64,000 nucleotides of DNA, taken from positions 744,001-808,000 of the forward strand of contig NZ_WUWG01000003.1 of the NCBI RefSeq assembly GCF_009833495.1, in the 5' to 3' direction. The notes under the pieces were generated by a model. It had not been told where the DNA came from, ran no database searches, and saw only the letters and a program-made list of their open reading frames with translations. The DNA comes from Oceanomicrobium pacificus (GTDB lineage Bacteria; Pseudomonadota; Alphaproteobacteria; Rhodobacterales; Rhodobacteraceae). The translations under genes and the position numbers were made by a program. Positions 27,680 through 35,478 of this stretch are shown here, piece after piece (positions within the stretch are counted from its first letter, which is position 1; every line of letters starts with the position of its first letter).

Positions 27680-28465
27680 TCAGGCGTCGGCCTTGGCGTC
27701 TGCGGCGGCCTCTTCGGCGACGGCTTCCTCGGCCGGCGCTTCGTCCATGGCGCCAACGTCGACACCAGCGGAACCGAGCTGGGCGGCCATGCCGTCCAGA
27801 GCGGCGCGGGCCACGAGATCGCAATAGAGCGCGATCGCACGAGCGGCGTCATCGTTGCCCGGGATCGGGAAGTCGATGCCGTCGGGCGCGCTGTTGGTGT
27901 CGACCACGGCCACAACCGGAATACCCAGTTTCTTGGCTTCGGCGATGGCGAGCGCTTCCTTGTTCGTGTCGATCACGAAGATCAGGTCCGGCGTGCCGCC
28001 CATTTCGCGAATGCCGCCGAGCGACAGCTGCAGTTTGGTCTGCTCGCGCTCCATGTTGAGGCGCTCTTTCTTCGTCAGGCCAACGGCACCGGATTCCAGC
28101 TGCTCGTCGAAGCCCTTCAGGCGCGCGATCGAGTTGGACACGGTTTTCCAGTTGGTCAGCGTGCCGCCGAGCCAGCGGTGGTTCATGTAATACTGGGCCG
28201 ACTTCTCGGCCGCTTCGGCAATGGCTTTCTGGGCCTGACGCTTGGTGCCGACGAAGAGCACGCGGCCGCCCTTGGCAACCGTCTGCTGCACGGCCTGCAG
28301 CGCCTGGTCGAGGAGCGGCACGGTCTGCGTCAGGTCGAGAATGTGGATGCCGTTGCGCTCGCCATAGATGTACTGACCCATGCGGGGGTTCCAGCGGTGC
28401 GTCTGGTGGCCGAAGTGAACGCCGGCTTCAAGCAGCTGGCGCAATGTGAACTCGGGAAGAGCCAT
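27680..28465 (-). CDS. rpsB: 30S ribosomal protein S2
   Basis: S2 is a late-assembling small-subunit protein. The start at 28465 gives 261 residues with the canonical opening [21 protein letters not shown], the [13 protein letters not shown] block (about 125-137) and PDLIFVIDT further on. The tail (about 230-261) is an Ala/Glu-rich low-complexity extension common in alphaproteobacterial S2. A GGAAAGGA ribosome site precedes the ATG; upstream in-frame sequence is leader. It heads the rpsB-tsf unit. Confidence 0.97.
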   Translation of the reverse strand: MALPEFTLRQLLEAGVHFGHQTHRWNPRMGQYIYGERNGIHILDLTQTVPLLDQALQAVQQTVAKGGRVLFVGTKRQAQKAIAEAAEKSAQYYMNHRWLGGTLTNWKTVSNSIARLKGFDEQLESGAVGLTKKERLNMEREQTKLQLSLGGIREMGGTPDLIFVIDTNKEALAIAEAKKLGIPVVAVVDTNSAPDGIDFPIPGNDDAARAIALYCDLVARAALDGMAAQLGSAGVDVGAMDEAPAEEAVAEEAAADAKADA

Positions 28466-28583
28466 TGTCTTTTTCCTTTCCGGTTTTGTCCTCAGCGGGT
28501 CGAAGGGCATACGCCCAACCGGTGGACCCTTGGGGATGTCTCCCCCAATGGCCCGAAGCCCGCCTGTGGTCTCAATCCGCGTG

Positions 28584-28612
28584 CACATAGAGGGAATGCC
28601 ATGGTTTGGCAA
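28584..28612 (-). promoter_or_regulatory. candidate rpsB promoter
   Basis: On the minus strand a -35 TTGCCA (28607-28612) and a -10 TATGTG (28584-28589) are exactly 17 bases apart, about 110-120 bases before the rpsB ATG. The -35 is inside one arm of the 28606-28639 inverted repeat. Confidence 0.6.
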
Positions 28613-28639
28613 GGGCGTTCTGACGATTTCCCTTGCCAA
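28606..28639. promoter_or_regulatory. perfect 10-bp inverted repeat between divergent rpsB and psuK
   Basis: TTGGCAAGGG (28606-28615) is followed after 14 bases by its exact reverse complement CCCTTGCCAA (28630-28639). Arm centres are 24 bp apart, suiting a dimeric regulator, or a hairpin in a psuK leader. It covers the -35 of the candidate rpsB promoter and lies 27 bases before the psuK ATG. Confidence 0.65.
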
Positions 28640-28666
28640 GCGGCGGCGGCTGGGAAATCAGGGGGC

Positions 28667-29554
28667 ATGACCCAGACCGACCCTATTCTGTGTATCGGCT
28701 CCGCCCTGTGGGACATCATCGCCCGCACCGAGCGGCCGATGAAACCCGGATATGACGTGCCCGGCCAGATCGATCGCCAGCTTGGCGGCGTTGCGCTCAA
28801 TGTCGCGCTCGCGATCCGCGCCCACGGGCTGCAGGCTGCCGTCCTGACCGCCATCGGCGAGGATCCGGACGGTGACAGCCTGATCGCGGCCCTTGCCGAG
28901 GCCGGGATCGACATGCGTTACGCGACCCGCGTCAGCGATCCGACGGACAGCTATATGGCGATCGAGAGCCAGGGCGATGTGTTTGCCGCCGTCGCCGATT
29001 GTGTGACGCTGGAGCGCGCGGGCGACACGATTGTGGCCCCCCTGCGGGACGGAACGCTGGCCGCAGCCGACCGCCCGTGGCGCGGAGCCGTGGTGATCGA
29101 CGGGAACTTGTCCGAAGAGGTGCTCTTCTCGATCTCGGCTCATCACGACCTGCGCCATGCCTCCATGTATCTGGTGCCGGCCAGTCCCGGCAAGGCCGAG
29201 CGGATGCGCCGCGTGCTGCGCCGTGGCGAGGGCACGATCGTTGTCAATATCCACGAGGCGGGCATCCTCTGCCAGGAAGAGTTCCGCACCAGCACCGACG
29301 CGGCACTGGGTCTGCGCGCGCTTGGCGCCCAACGCGCCATCGTGACCAACAGCGCGCGCACGGCCTGTCTGGCCGAGGAAGCGGGGCTTGTGGAACGTGA
29401 CCCGCCACCCGTCGTGCCGCGCACCGCCACCGGCGCGGGCGACGCGTTTCTGGCCGGCTTCATATGCGCCGAAGTGCGCGGGGCCACGAGCGCCGATGCG
29501 CTCGACGCCGCCATCGCGTCGGCCGCCGCCCATATCTCGCAGGAGTCTCCATGA
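28667..29554 (+). CDS. psuK: PfkB-family kinase, probable pseudouridine kinase
   Basis: PsuK phosphorylates pseudouridine, and the next gene product, PsuG, then splits the product to uracil and ribose 5-phosphate. The 295-residue ribokinase-fold protein has LGGVALNVAL (39-48) at the substrate side and the catalytic ATGAGDAFLAGF (254-265, base Asp259). The function follows from the 4-base overlap with psuG. The start is uncertain: ATG 28667 gives the family-like MTQTDPILCIGSALWD but has AGGGGG almost touching it. ATG 28601 has a well-spaced GAGGG but would add 22 unlikely residues and run through the inverted repeat. Confidence 0.85.
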   Translation: MTQTDPILCIGSALWDIIARTERPMKPGYDVPGQIDRQLGGVALNVALAIRAHGLQAAVLTAIGEDPDGDSLIAALAEAGIDMRYATRVSDPTDSYMAIESQGDVFAAVADCVTLERAGDTIVAPLRDGTLAAADRPWRGAVVIDGNLSEEVLFSISAHHDLRHASMYLVPASPGKAERMRRVLRRGEGTIVVNIHEAGILCQEEFRTSTDAALGLRALGAQRAIVTNSARTACLAEEAGLVERDPPPVVPRTATGAGDAFLAGFICAEVRGATSADALDAAIASAAAHISQESP

Positions 29555-30468
29555 CCGCACCGCTTGCCTATTCCGCCGAAGTTGCCGAAGCGCGCGCGTC
29601 GGGCCGCCCGATCGTCGCGCTGGAAAGCACCATCATCACCCATGGCATGCCCTATCCGCAGAATCTCGAAACCGCGCGGCAGGTCGAAGAAGATATCCGT
29701 GCAGAAGGTGCGGTTCCGGCCACCATCGCGCTGATGGGCGGGCAGATCTGCATCGGGCTCGACCCCGATGCGCTCGACGCGCTGGCGCGCACGCCCGATG
29801 CGGCGAAAGCGTCCCGCGCCGATATCGCCGCCATTCTGGCCGCGGGACGGACGGGCGCCACCACGGTGGCCGCCACCATGATCTGCGCGCATCTGGCGGG
29901 GATCGAGGTCTTTGCCACCGGCGGGATCGGCGGCGTGCATCGTGGTGCAGAGTCCAGCTTCGATATATCCGCCGACCTGACGGAACTGGCTGAAACGCCC
30001 GTCACGGTGGTCGCGGCGGGCGCAAAGGCGCTCCTTGACCTGCCCAAGACACTCGAAGTGCTCGAAACGCGCGGCGTGCCGGTCATCACCGTCGGACAAG
30101 ATGCCTTCCCGGCCTTCTGGTCGCGCGACAGCGGCCTGCCGAGCCCGCTCCGCTGCGATACAGCCGCCGAGATCGCCGCTGCGCACCGGATGCGCGGACG
30201 CCTCGGCCTGCCCGGCGGGCAGCTGGTGGCCAACCCGATCCCCGAAGCGGATGAGATTTCGCGGGATATCATGGTGCCGGTGATCGAGCAGGCGCTGGCA
30301 GAAGCCGATGCGGAAGGGATCGCGGCCAAGGCGGTGACACCGTTCCTGCTTGGCCGGATTTTCGAATTGACCGAGGGCCGTTCGCTGACCGCAAATATAG
30401 CGCTTGTGCGCAACAATGCCCGTCTGGCCGCGGCGATTGCCATTGCCCTGCAAACAGCCAGCACCTAA
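29551..30468 (+). CDS. psuG: pseudouridine-5'-phosphate glycosidase
   Basis: PsuG cleaves the C-C glycosidic bond of pseudouridine 5'-phosphate. The 305 residues show the family core: IVALESTIITHGMPYPQNLE (21-40, catalytic Glu25), a GARTGATTVAATM-like nucleotide-side region (about 107-118), FATGGIGGVHRGAESSFDISADL, and AGAKALLDLPKTLE with the active-site Lys. It is translationally coupled to psuK (ATGA). No dedicated pseudouridine transporter or RNA-degrading partner is adjacent. Confidence 0.95.
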   Translation: MTAPLAYSAEVAEARASGRPIVALESTIITHGMPYPQNLETARQVEEDIRAEGAVPATIALMGGQICIGLDPDALDALARTPDAAKASRADIAAILAAGRTGATTVAATMICAHLAGIEVFATGGIGGVHRGAESSFDISADLTELAETPVTVVAAGAKALLDLPKTLEVLETRGVPVITVGQDAFPAFWSRDSGLPSPLRCDTAAEIAAAHRMRGRLGLPGGQLVANPIPEADEISRDIMVPVIEQALAEADAEGIAAKAVTPFLLGRIFELTEGRSLTANIALVRNNARLAAAIAIALQTAST

Positions 30469-30526
30469 GTAATAGCTGACTTTTCGGGGCGAAGATCGCC
30501 CCATCCACGCAGGACCCCGACCGACC

Positions 30527-31285
30527 ATGGCCAAGAAGCCAAAGAAGAAGAAGATCCTGCTGCCGCAGCCGAAACAGACAATCGTCCAGCGGGTGCGCAG
30601 CAATTTCTTGACCGGCCTTGTGGTCGTCGCGCCGGTCTCGCTGACCATCTACATCATCTGGACGGTCGTGGCCTTCATCGATGCGAAGGTCGTGCCGCTG
30701 GTGCCCGATGTCTACAATCCGGCCACCTATCTGGGGCAGGATATTGCCGGCTTCGGGGTGGTGATCTTCATCGTCTTCACGGCGATTGTCGGCGCGCTGA
30801 CCAAGGGGCTCTTCGGGCGCCAGCTGATCCGCTTCGGCGAAAGCATCGTCGACCGGATGCCGATTGTCCGCTCGGTCTATAACGGCTTGAAACAGATCGT
30901 GGAGACGGTCCTGTCGCAGAACCAGGCGACGTTCGAGCAGGCCTGCCTGATCGAATATCCGCGCAAGGATGTCTGGGTGGTGGCCTTCATCTCGACCGAA
31001 TCCCGCGGCGAGATCCCGCGCCGTGCGGGCGAGGACGAGCTTCTGTCGATCTTCGTGCCGACGACCCCGAACCCGACATCCGGTTTCCTGCTCTTCCTGC
31101 CGAAGCGCGATGTGATCGTGCTCGACATGAAGGTGGAGGATGCGGCGAAACTCGTCATCTCCGCCGGTCTGGTGGTTCCGCCCACGGCAGAGGAGATCGC
31201 CGCCGGCCGCGCCGGATCGGTGCGCCGGCCCCCGGCGCGTGTCGCCACGACAGCGCAGGGCAAGCCCAAAGCGGCGGTCGACTGA
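30527..31285 (+). CDS. DUF502 family membrane protein
   Basis: A 252-residue protein of unknown function. A Lys-rich N-terminus (about 1-15) precedes two transmembrane helices, about 28-52 (FLTGLVVVAPVSLTIYII) and 72-92 (FGVVIFIVFTAIVGALTK). A soluble domain follows, with the family's VDRMPIVRSVYNGLKQIVET (about 107-126), FEQACLIEYPR and FVPTTPNPTSGFLLFLP blocks, then a Pro/Ala-rich tail. It starts 58 bases after psuG and ends 10 bases before the LysE-type exporter, so the three may be cotranscribed. No function is inferred. Confidence 0.88.
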   Translation: MAKKPKKKKILLPQPKQTIVQRVRSNFLTGLVVVAPVSLTIYIIWTVVAFIDAKVVPLVPDVYNPATYLGQDIAGFGVVIFIVFTAIVGALTKGLFGRQLIRFGESIVDRMPIVRSVYNGLKQIVETVLSQNQATFEQACLIEYPRKDVWVVAFISTESRGEIPRRAGEDELLSIFVPTTPNPTSGFLLFLPKRDVIVLDMKVEDAAKLVISAGLVVPPTAEEIAAGRAGSVRRPPARVATTAQGKPKAAVD

Positions 31286-31295
31286 CGCGCCCCCC

Positions 31296-31907
31296 GTGAT
31301 CGAGGCGACGCTCACCGGCTTCCTGACCTCCATCTCGCTGATCCTCGCGATCGGCGCGCAAAATGCTTTCGTGCTGCGGCAGGGTCTGGCCCGAAGCCAT
31401 GTTTTCGCCGTCTGCCTGACCTGCGCCCTGTCGGACGCGATCCTCATCACGCTCGGCGTGGCAGGGTTCGGCGTCGTTGTTGCCGCCTATCCCTCCCTGC
31501 CCCGGATCATGGTCTGGGCGGGAGCGGCGTTCCTGCTCTTCTACGGCGCCACGCGCTTCCATGCCGCCTGGAAGGGCCATGCCGGCATCGACCTGTCGGG
31601 CAAGGCCGCGCCGCAGAGGCTCGGCACGGTTCTGGCGACCTGCCTCGCGCTCACATGGCTGAACCCGCATGTCTATCTCGACACGTTCGGCCTGATCGGC
31701 GCGGTCTCCACGGGCTTTGCCGGCGCGGTAAAGACCGGGTTCGCCATTGGCGCGGTCACGGCGAGCTTCGTCTTTTTCTTCTCGCTCGGCTATGGCGCGC
31801 GCCTGCTGACCCCGATCATGCAATCCGCGCGCAGCTGGGTCGTCCTCGATATCCTGATCGGGCTGGTGATGTGGGCGCTGGCGGTCGGGCTGGTGCTGAG
31901 CCACTAG
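31296..31907 (+). CDS. LysE/ArgO-family amino acid exporter
   Basis: LysE-family proteins export basic amino acids or homologous substrates. The 203-residue protein starts at a GTG, giving the conserved front TGFLTSISLILAIGAQNAFVLRQGL (GxQN motif in the first helix). About six hydrophobic segments follow, with a TWLNPHVYLDT block near 118-128, which is typical of the LysE/ArgO branch rather than RhtB. The GTG start is supported by the 10-base gap to the DUF502 gene and by the conserved N-terminus. No LysR-type regulator is adjacent, so the substrate stays open. Confidence 0.88.
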   Translation: MIEATLTGFLTSISLILAIGAQNAFVLRQGLARSHVFAVCLTCALSDAILITLGVAGFGVVVAAYPSLPRIMVWAGAAFLLFYGATRFHAAWKGHAGIDLSGKAAPQRLGTVLATCLALTWLNPHVYLDTFGLIGAVSTGFAGAVKTGFAIGAVTASFVFFFSLGYGARLLTPIMQSARSWVVLDILIGLVMWALAVGLVLSH

Positions 31908-31919
31908 CCAAAAGAAAAC

Positions 31920-31943
31920 GCCCCGGCCACGAGGGGCCGGGGC
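31920..31943 (-). terminator. terminator of the peptide-binding protein gene
   Basis: A 9-bp GC stem (GCCCCGGCC 31920-31928 with GGCCGGGGC 31935-31943) is followed on the minus strand by TTTTCTTTT (plus 31911-31919). It sits 25 bases after the minus-strand stop at 31969 and 13 bases after the LysE stop, so it may also stop plus-strand transcription, though without a U-run. Confidence 0.85.
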
Positions 31944-31968
31944 GCTCGTCATCAGGCCTCGCGGAGGC

Positions 31969-33765
31969 TTATTCCTCGTTCCACCAGACATCGGGCAGGA
32001 AGCCGATCCAGTCGCCGTAAATCGGCAGTGTCTCGGGGTATTTCAGCCGGCTTGCATGGGCCAGTCGGCTCACGTCGGAGAACCAGAACGGCACCACGTA
32101 GCGCCCGGATGTCAGCACACGGTCGAGTGCCTTCGTGGCGGCCACGAAATCCTCCTGGCTTTCGGCCGACAGCATCGCGTCGATCATCGCATCCGCCGCC
32201 GGGCTGTTCACGCCCATATAGTTGCGCGTCCCCGGCTCGGTGACACCGTTGCTGCCCCAGTAGAAGCGCTGCTCGTTGCCCGGCGACAGCGACAGGCCCC
32301 AGCGGTTGACCATCATGTCATAGTCATATTCGGTCGCCCGCGCCTTGTGCTGTGCGCTGTCCACCAGTTCGATGCCGGGTGTGATGCCAAGCTGCTTGAG
32401 CGCATCGAACCACATGTTGGCAAGACCTTCATCACGGTTCGATTTGAGCATGATCTCGAAGGTGAACGGGTTGCCGTCTGCGTCTTTCAGTTCGCCATCC
32501 TGAATGGTCCAGCCGGCGGCTTCCAGTTGCTGGCGCGCCGCGCGCAGGTTCGAGCGGTTCCGCTCGCTCCCGTCGGACACCGGCAATGCGTAGCCGTCAA
32601 TGGCACCGGGCAGAAGCTCGTCTGCAAAGGGGGCGAGCAGTTCCGCGACCTTGCCTTCGGCGGGTTCACCGACGGCCATGCCGAGCGGCGAGTTGGCGAA
32701 GTAGCTGGTGCGGCGCGGATAGACGCCATTGTTCAGCGCCTGGTTGATGAACTCAAAGTTGAACGCGTGCAGGAGCGCGTCACGCACCCGCCAATCCTCG
32801 AAGATCGGACGGCGTGTGTTGAAGACGAACCCTTCCATGCCCGCCGGGCGCTGGTGCGGAATGACGGATTTCGTCACCTCGCCGCTGGTCACGAGCGGGA
32901 AGTCATACTCGTTCTCCCATTTGACCGGATCGCCCTCGCGGAAGACGGACGTCTCCCCAGCCGTGAAGGATTGCCAGACGACGCCCGCATCGCCGTAGAA
33001 TTCGTAGCGGATCTCGTCGAGATTGTTCCGCCCCTTGTTGAAGGGCAGGTCCTTGCCCCAATAGTCGGGGTTGCGCACGAAGGAGATATAGCGCCCCGCC
33101 TCGAAATCTCCGACCGTGTAAGGGCCTGTGGCGGTGGGCACATCAAGCGTGCTTTCGGCAAAATCGCGGCCTTCCCAGTCGGACTGTTTCAGGATCGGGC
33201 GCAGGCCGAGGATGAGCGGCAGTTCGAAATCAACCGTGTTGAAGGTGAACCGCACCCCGCGCTCGCCGACACGCTCGACCGTCTCCACCTTCTTCCAGCT
33301 GTTGCCGAAACTCGGCAGGCCTTTCTCGGCGAGGATCTCGAACGACCAGATCACGTCATCGACCGTGACCGGGCTGCCGTCGGAAAAGGCGGCCTCGGGA
33401 CGCAGATGAAACTCGACCCATTCGCGGTTCGGGCCGGTCTCCACCGATTCGGCGAGCAGCCCGTAGAGGGTGAAGGACTCGTCCCAGCTGCGGCCAAGCA
33501 GCGATTCGAACACATGCGCCCGTAGCCCCCAGGGCGACCGGCCTTTCAGGATGTAGGGGTTGAACGCATCGAAGCCGCCCGACTCGCCAAAGACGATCCG
33601 GCCCCCTTTCGGCGCGTCCGGATTGACATAGGGCAGTTCGGTAAAGTCCGGACCAAGGGCCGGCTCGCCATACATAGCGATGCCATGCTGTGGCTCGGCA
33701 TACGCTATATGTGCCATCGTGCCCAAGGAGAGGGCCAGCCCTAGTGCGATCCTGTGCGGTTTCAT
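31969..33765 (-). CDS. ABC transporter substrate-binding protein, family 5 (YejA-like)
   Basis: Family 5 binding proteins capture oligopeptides or related solutes in the periplasm. The 598-residue precursor has a signal peptide (MKPHRIALGLALSLGTMAHIAYA, cut near residue 23) and then HGIAMYGEPALGPDFTELPYVNPDAPKGG, the front typical of YejA-type proteins. Later blocks WSFEILAEKG, GPYTVGDFEAGRYISFVRNPDYWGKDLPFNKGRNN and the C-terminal substrate lobe fit the family. No permease or ATPase gene lies next to it, so it must work with a transporter encoded elsewhere. It is followed by a strong terminator and preceded by a candidate promoter. Confidence 0.92.
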   Translation of the reverse strand: MKPHRIALGLALSLGTMAHIAYAEPQHGIAMYGEPALGPDFTELPYVNPDAPKGGRIVFGESGGFDAFNPYILKGRSPWGLRAHVFESLLGRSWDESFTLYGLLAESVETGPNREWVEFHLRPEAAFSDGSPVTVDDVIWSFEILAEKGLPSFGNSWKKVETVERVGERGVRFTFNTVDFELPLILGLRPILKQSDWEGRDFAESTLDVPTATGPYTVGDFEAGRYISFVRNPDYWGKDLPFNKGRNNLDEIRYEFYGDAGVVWQSFTAGETSVFREGDPVKWENEYDFPLVTSGEVTKSVIPHQRPAGMEGFVFNTRRPIFEDWRVRDALLHAFNFEFINQALNNGVYPRRTSYFANSPLGMAVGEPAEGKVAELLAPFADELLPGAIDGYALPVSDGSERNRSNLRAARQQLEAAGWTIQDGELKDADGNPFTFEIMLKSNRDEGLANMWFDALKQLGITPGIELVDSAQHKARATEYDYDMMVNRWGLSLSPGNEQRFYWGSNGVTEPGTRNYMGVNSPAADAMIDAMLSAESQEDFVAATKALDRVLTSGRYVVPFWFSDVSRLAHASRLKYPETLPIYGDWIGFLPDVWWNEE

Positions 33766-33807
33766 CTGCTCAACCTTTTGATTTGTGAATCGTTTCTCGG
33801 TGGTGCG

Positions 33808-33835
33808 AGTTTACCGCTGCCCGAGGAGTGATCAA
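33808..33835 (-). promoter_or_regulatory. candidate promoter of the YejA-like gene
   Basis: On the minus strand TTGATC (33830-33835) and TAAACT (33808-33813) lie 16 bases apart, about 45 bases before the ATG at 33765. The AGGTTGAG sequence between it and the start may be a weak ribosome site. Confidence 0.45.
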
Positions 33836-33843
33836 AATTTATC

Positions 33844-33872
33844 TTGGAGTCTGAGCCGGCATTTTGTATAAA
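33844..33872 (+). promoter_or_regulatory. candidate promoter of an orphan small RNA
   Basis: TTGGAG (33844-33849) and TATAAA (33867-33872) are separated by 17 bases on the plus strand, in a 315-base region with no protein gene. It points at a hairpin-terminated stretch that begins about 7 bases later. Confidence 0.5.
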
Positions 33873-33878
33873 GGGGGC

Positions 33879-33955
33879 ACTGCTCGATAGGTTTCTTGCC
33901 TGTATGAAACCTGCCTCAATAACTTAACGCCCTCCTTGCGAGGGCGTTTTTTTTG
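33879..33955 (+). ncRNA. candidate trans-acting small RNA, about 75 nt
   Basis: Downstream of the 33844-33872 promoter lies a stretch with two hairpins. The first is AGGTTTC/GAAACCT (33889-33895 with 33906-33912, 10-base loop). The second is a terminator, ACGCCCTC/GAGGGCGT (33927-33934 with 33940-33947), followed by eight T (33947-33954). No reading frame of note fits, and the terminator serves no plus-strand gene. The terminator arm and loop contain CCTCCTT, complementary to Shine-Dalgarno sequences, as in several alphaproteobacterial sRNAs. The rest of the 33766-34080 gap holds flanking promoters only. Confidence 0.55.
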
Positions 33956-33997
33956 GTTGTTTCTCCGGCAGTTTTTCCGATCTGTGCATCCGCACAA

Positions 33998-34026
33998 TTG
34001 AACTTCGCACCTGCAATACATACGGT
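33998..34026 (+). promoter_or_regulatory. possible bdhA promoter
   Basis: TTGAAC (33998-34003) and TACGGT (34021-34026) are 17 bases apart, downstream of the sRNA terminator and about 55 bases before the hydroxybutyrate dehydrogenase ATG. The -10 match is weak. Confidence 0.3.
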
Positions 34027-34080
34027 CCTGAGCAGAATTCCGCCGCCACCCGCGACGGAGAAGGAACAGGGAGCGTCCTC

Positions 34081-34866
34081 ATGGCACTTGCAGGCAAAAC
34101 CGCCATCATCACCGGATCGAACTCGGGAATCGGACTGGGCATCGCAGAGGTGCTCGTGCGCGAGGGCGCGCATGTCATCCTCAACAGTTTCACCGACCGG
34201 GAGGAGGATCACGCCCTCGCCGCCAAGATCGCGGACGGTCAGCCGGGCAGCGCCGAATATCGCCAGGCCGACATGTCGGACGGCGATGCCTGCCGTGCGC
34301 TCGTCGACGGGGTGGCGAAGGATCGCGGCACGGTAGACATCCTGATCAACAATGCCGGCATCCAGCATGTGGCTGCGATCGAGGAGTTCCCGCAGGACAG
34401 CTGGAACCGGATCATCGCGATCAACATGAACTCCGCCTATCACACGACCGCACGGGCCGTGCCGGTGATGCGGGAAAACGGCTGGGGCCGGATCATCAAT
34501 GTCGCCTCCGTGCACGGGCTGCGGGCCTCGCCCTTCAAATCGGCCTATGTGGCGGCGAAACATGGCGTGGTGGGGATGAGCAAGGTCGTGGCGCTGGAAA
34601 CCGCCGAGGATCCGATCACCTGCAACGCGATCTGCCCGGGTTATGTGCTGACACCGCTCGTCGAGGCACAGATCCCCGATACGATGGAGAAATATGGCAT
34701 GGACCGCGATACGGTGGTGCGCGAGGTGATGCTGCAACGCCAGCCGTCGCGGGAATTTGCCACGACCGAACAGATCGGCGGCACCGCGGCCTTCCTCTGC
34801 TCGGACGCCGCCGCGCAGATCACAGGCACGACCATTTCGGTTGATGGCGGCTGGAGCGCGATGTAG
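34081..34866 (+). CDS. bdhA: 3-hydroxybutyrate dehydrogenase (SDR)
   Basis: The enzyme interconverts 3-hydroxybutyrate and acetoacetate with NAD, linking polyhydroxybutyrate breakdown to central metabolism. The 261-residue short-chain dehydrogenase has TGSNSGIG (11-18), NNAG (90-93) and the catalytic Ser143-Tyr156-Lys160. The NAICPGYVLTPLVEAQIPD block (182-200) distinguishes hydroxybutyrate dehydrogenases from other SDRs. It ends DGGWSAM as expected. No other PHB gene is adjacent. A perfect hairpin follows the stop. Confidence 0.9.
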   Translation: MALAGKTAIITGSNSGIGLGIAEVLVREGAHVILNSFTDREEDHALAAKIADGQPGSAEYRQADMSDGDACRALVDGVAKDRGTVDILINNAGIQHVAAIEEFPQDSWNRIIAINMNSAYHTTARAVPVMRENGWGRIINVASVHGLRASPFKSAYVAAKHGVVGMSKVVALETAEDPITCNAICPGYVLTPLVEAQIPDTMEKYGMDRDTVVREVMLQRQPSREFATTEQIGGTAAFLCSDAAAQITGTTISVDGGWSAM

Positions 34867-34877
34867 GAAATTCCGGA

Positions 34878-34899
34878 GGCGTGCGACATTTCGCACGCC
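34878..34899 (+). terminator. hairpin after bdhA, probable weak terminator
   Basis: GGCGTGCGA (34878-34886) and TCGCACGCC (34891-34899) form a perfect 9-bp stem with a CATT loop, 12 bases past the bdhA stop. Only ATTCC follows, so there is no real U-run; it may protect the mRNA end or need Rho. Confidence 0.55.
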
Positions 34900-34991
34900 A
34901 TTCCGCCCCGTTCTCAAGCAAAAGTGATCCGACCGCAGCTTGCACACGTATGCATGCACAATAGTGTGATTGCGGACTAGGGGCTTGGACG

Positions 34992-35465
34992 ATGAAAATT
35001 CTGATTATCTGCAAGGGCAACGCCATCGGGTCGCCGATGGTTGAATCTCTCCTGAACCACAAGGGTGCACAACGGTTGACAGCGCTGTCTGCGGGAACAG
35101 AACCGAAGAAACGCATCCGCCGCGAGGTTGCGGAATACCTGATCCGGCGCGGCCACGATCCGCGCGTCGGCACCTGCACTCACTGGCGCGATGTCGATCT
35201 GTCGGACGGGGATTTCGACGTGGTCATCAATTTCTGCGAGATCGAAGGCGATGTGTCTCCGGAACTGATCGGCAAGGCGATGCTGGTCGACTGGTCCGAT
35301 CTGGTCCCGGCAGGCCTGACCTGTCAGGCGAAGCTGGCGAAAGACGAGATCTCCGCGCTCTACAGCGCTTTCGACCGTCGGGTGGAAGCTCTGCTCTCCC
35401 TGCCGTTCGAATATCTCGACCGGGCGACCCTGCGCCCTGCCCTCGCCCGCGCCCTCTCTGTCTGA
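34992..35465 (+). CDS. degenerate low-molecular-weight phosphatase / ArsC-like protein
   Basis: A 157-residue protein shaped like the LMW tyrosine phosphatase/thioredoxin-type arsenate reductase fold. It opens MKILIICKGNAIGSPMVES, which aligns with the P-loop CxGNxCRSPMAE and keeps Cys7 and Ser14, but position 13 is Gly where the phosphate-binding Arg is required. A second ArsC-like cysteine region (INFCEIE, Cys82) and the C-terminal helix (LAKDEISALYSAFDRRVEALL) are recognisable, whereas the DP general-acid motif is not. Catalysis is therefore doubtful; it may bind ligands or regulate. The GFA-type gene follows 13 bases later, suggesting a two-gene unit. Confidence 0.6.
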   Translation: MKILIICKGNAIGSPMVESLLNHKGAQRLTALSAGTEPKKRIRREVAEYLIRRGHDPRVGTCTHWRDVDLSDGDFDVVINFCEIEGDVSPELIGKAMLVDWSDLVPAGLTCQAKLAKDEISALYSAFDRRVEALLSLPFEYLDRATLRPALARALSV

Positions 35466-35478
35466 CGGCAACCGCAAC

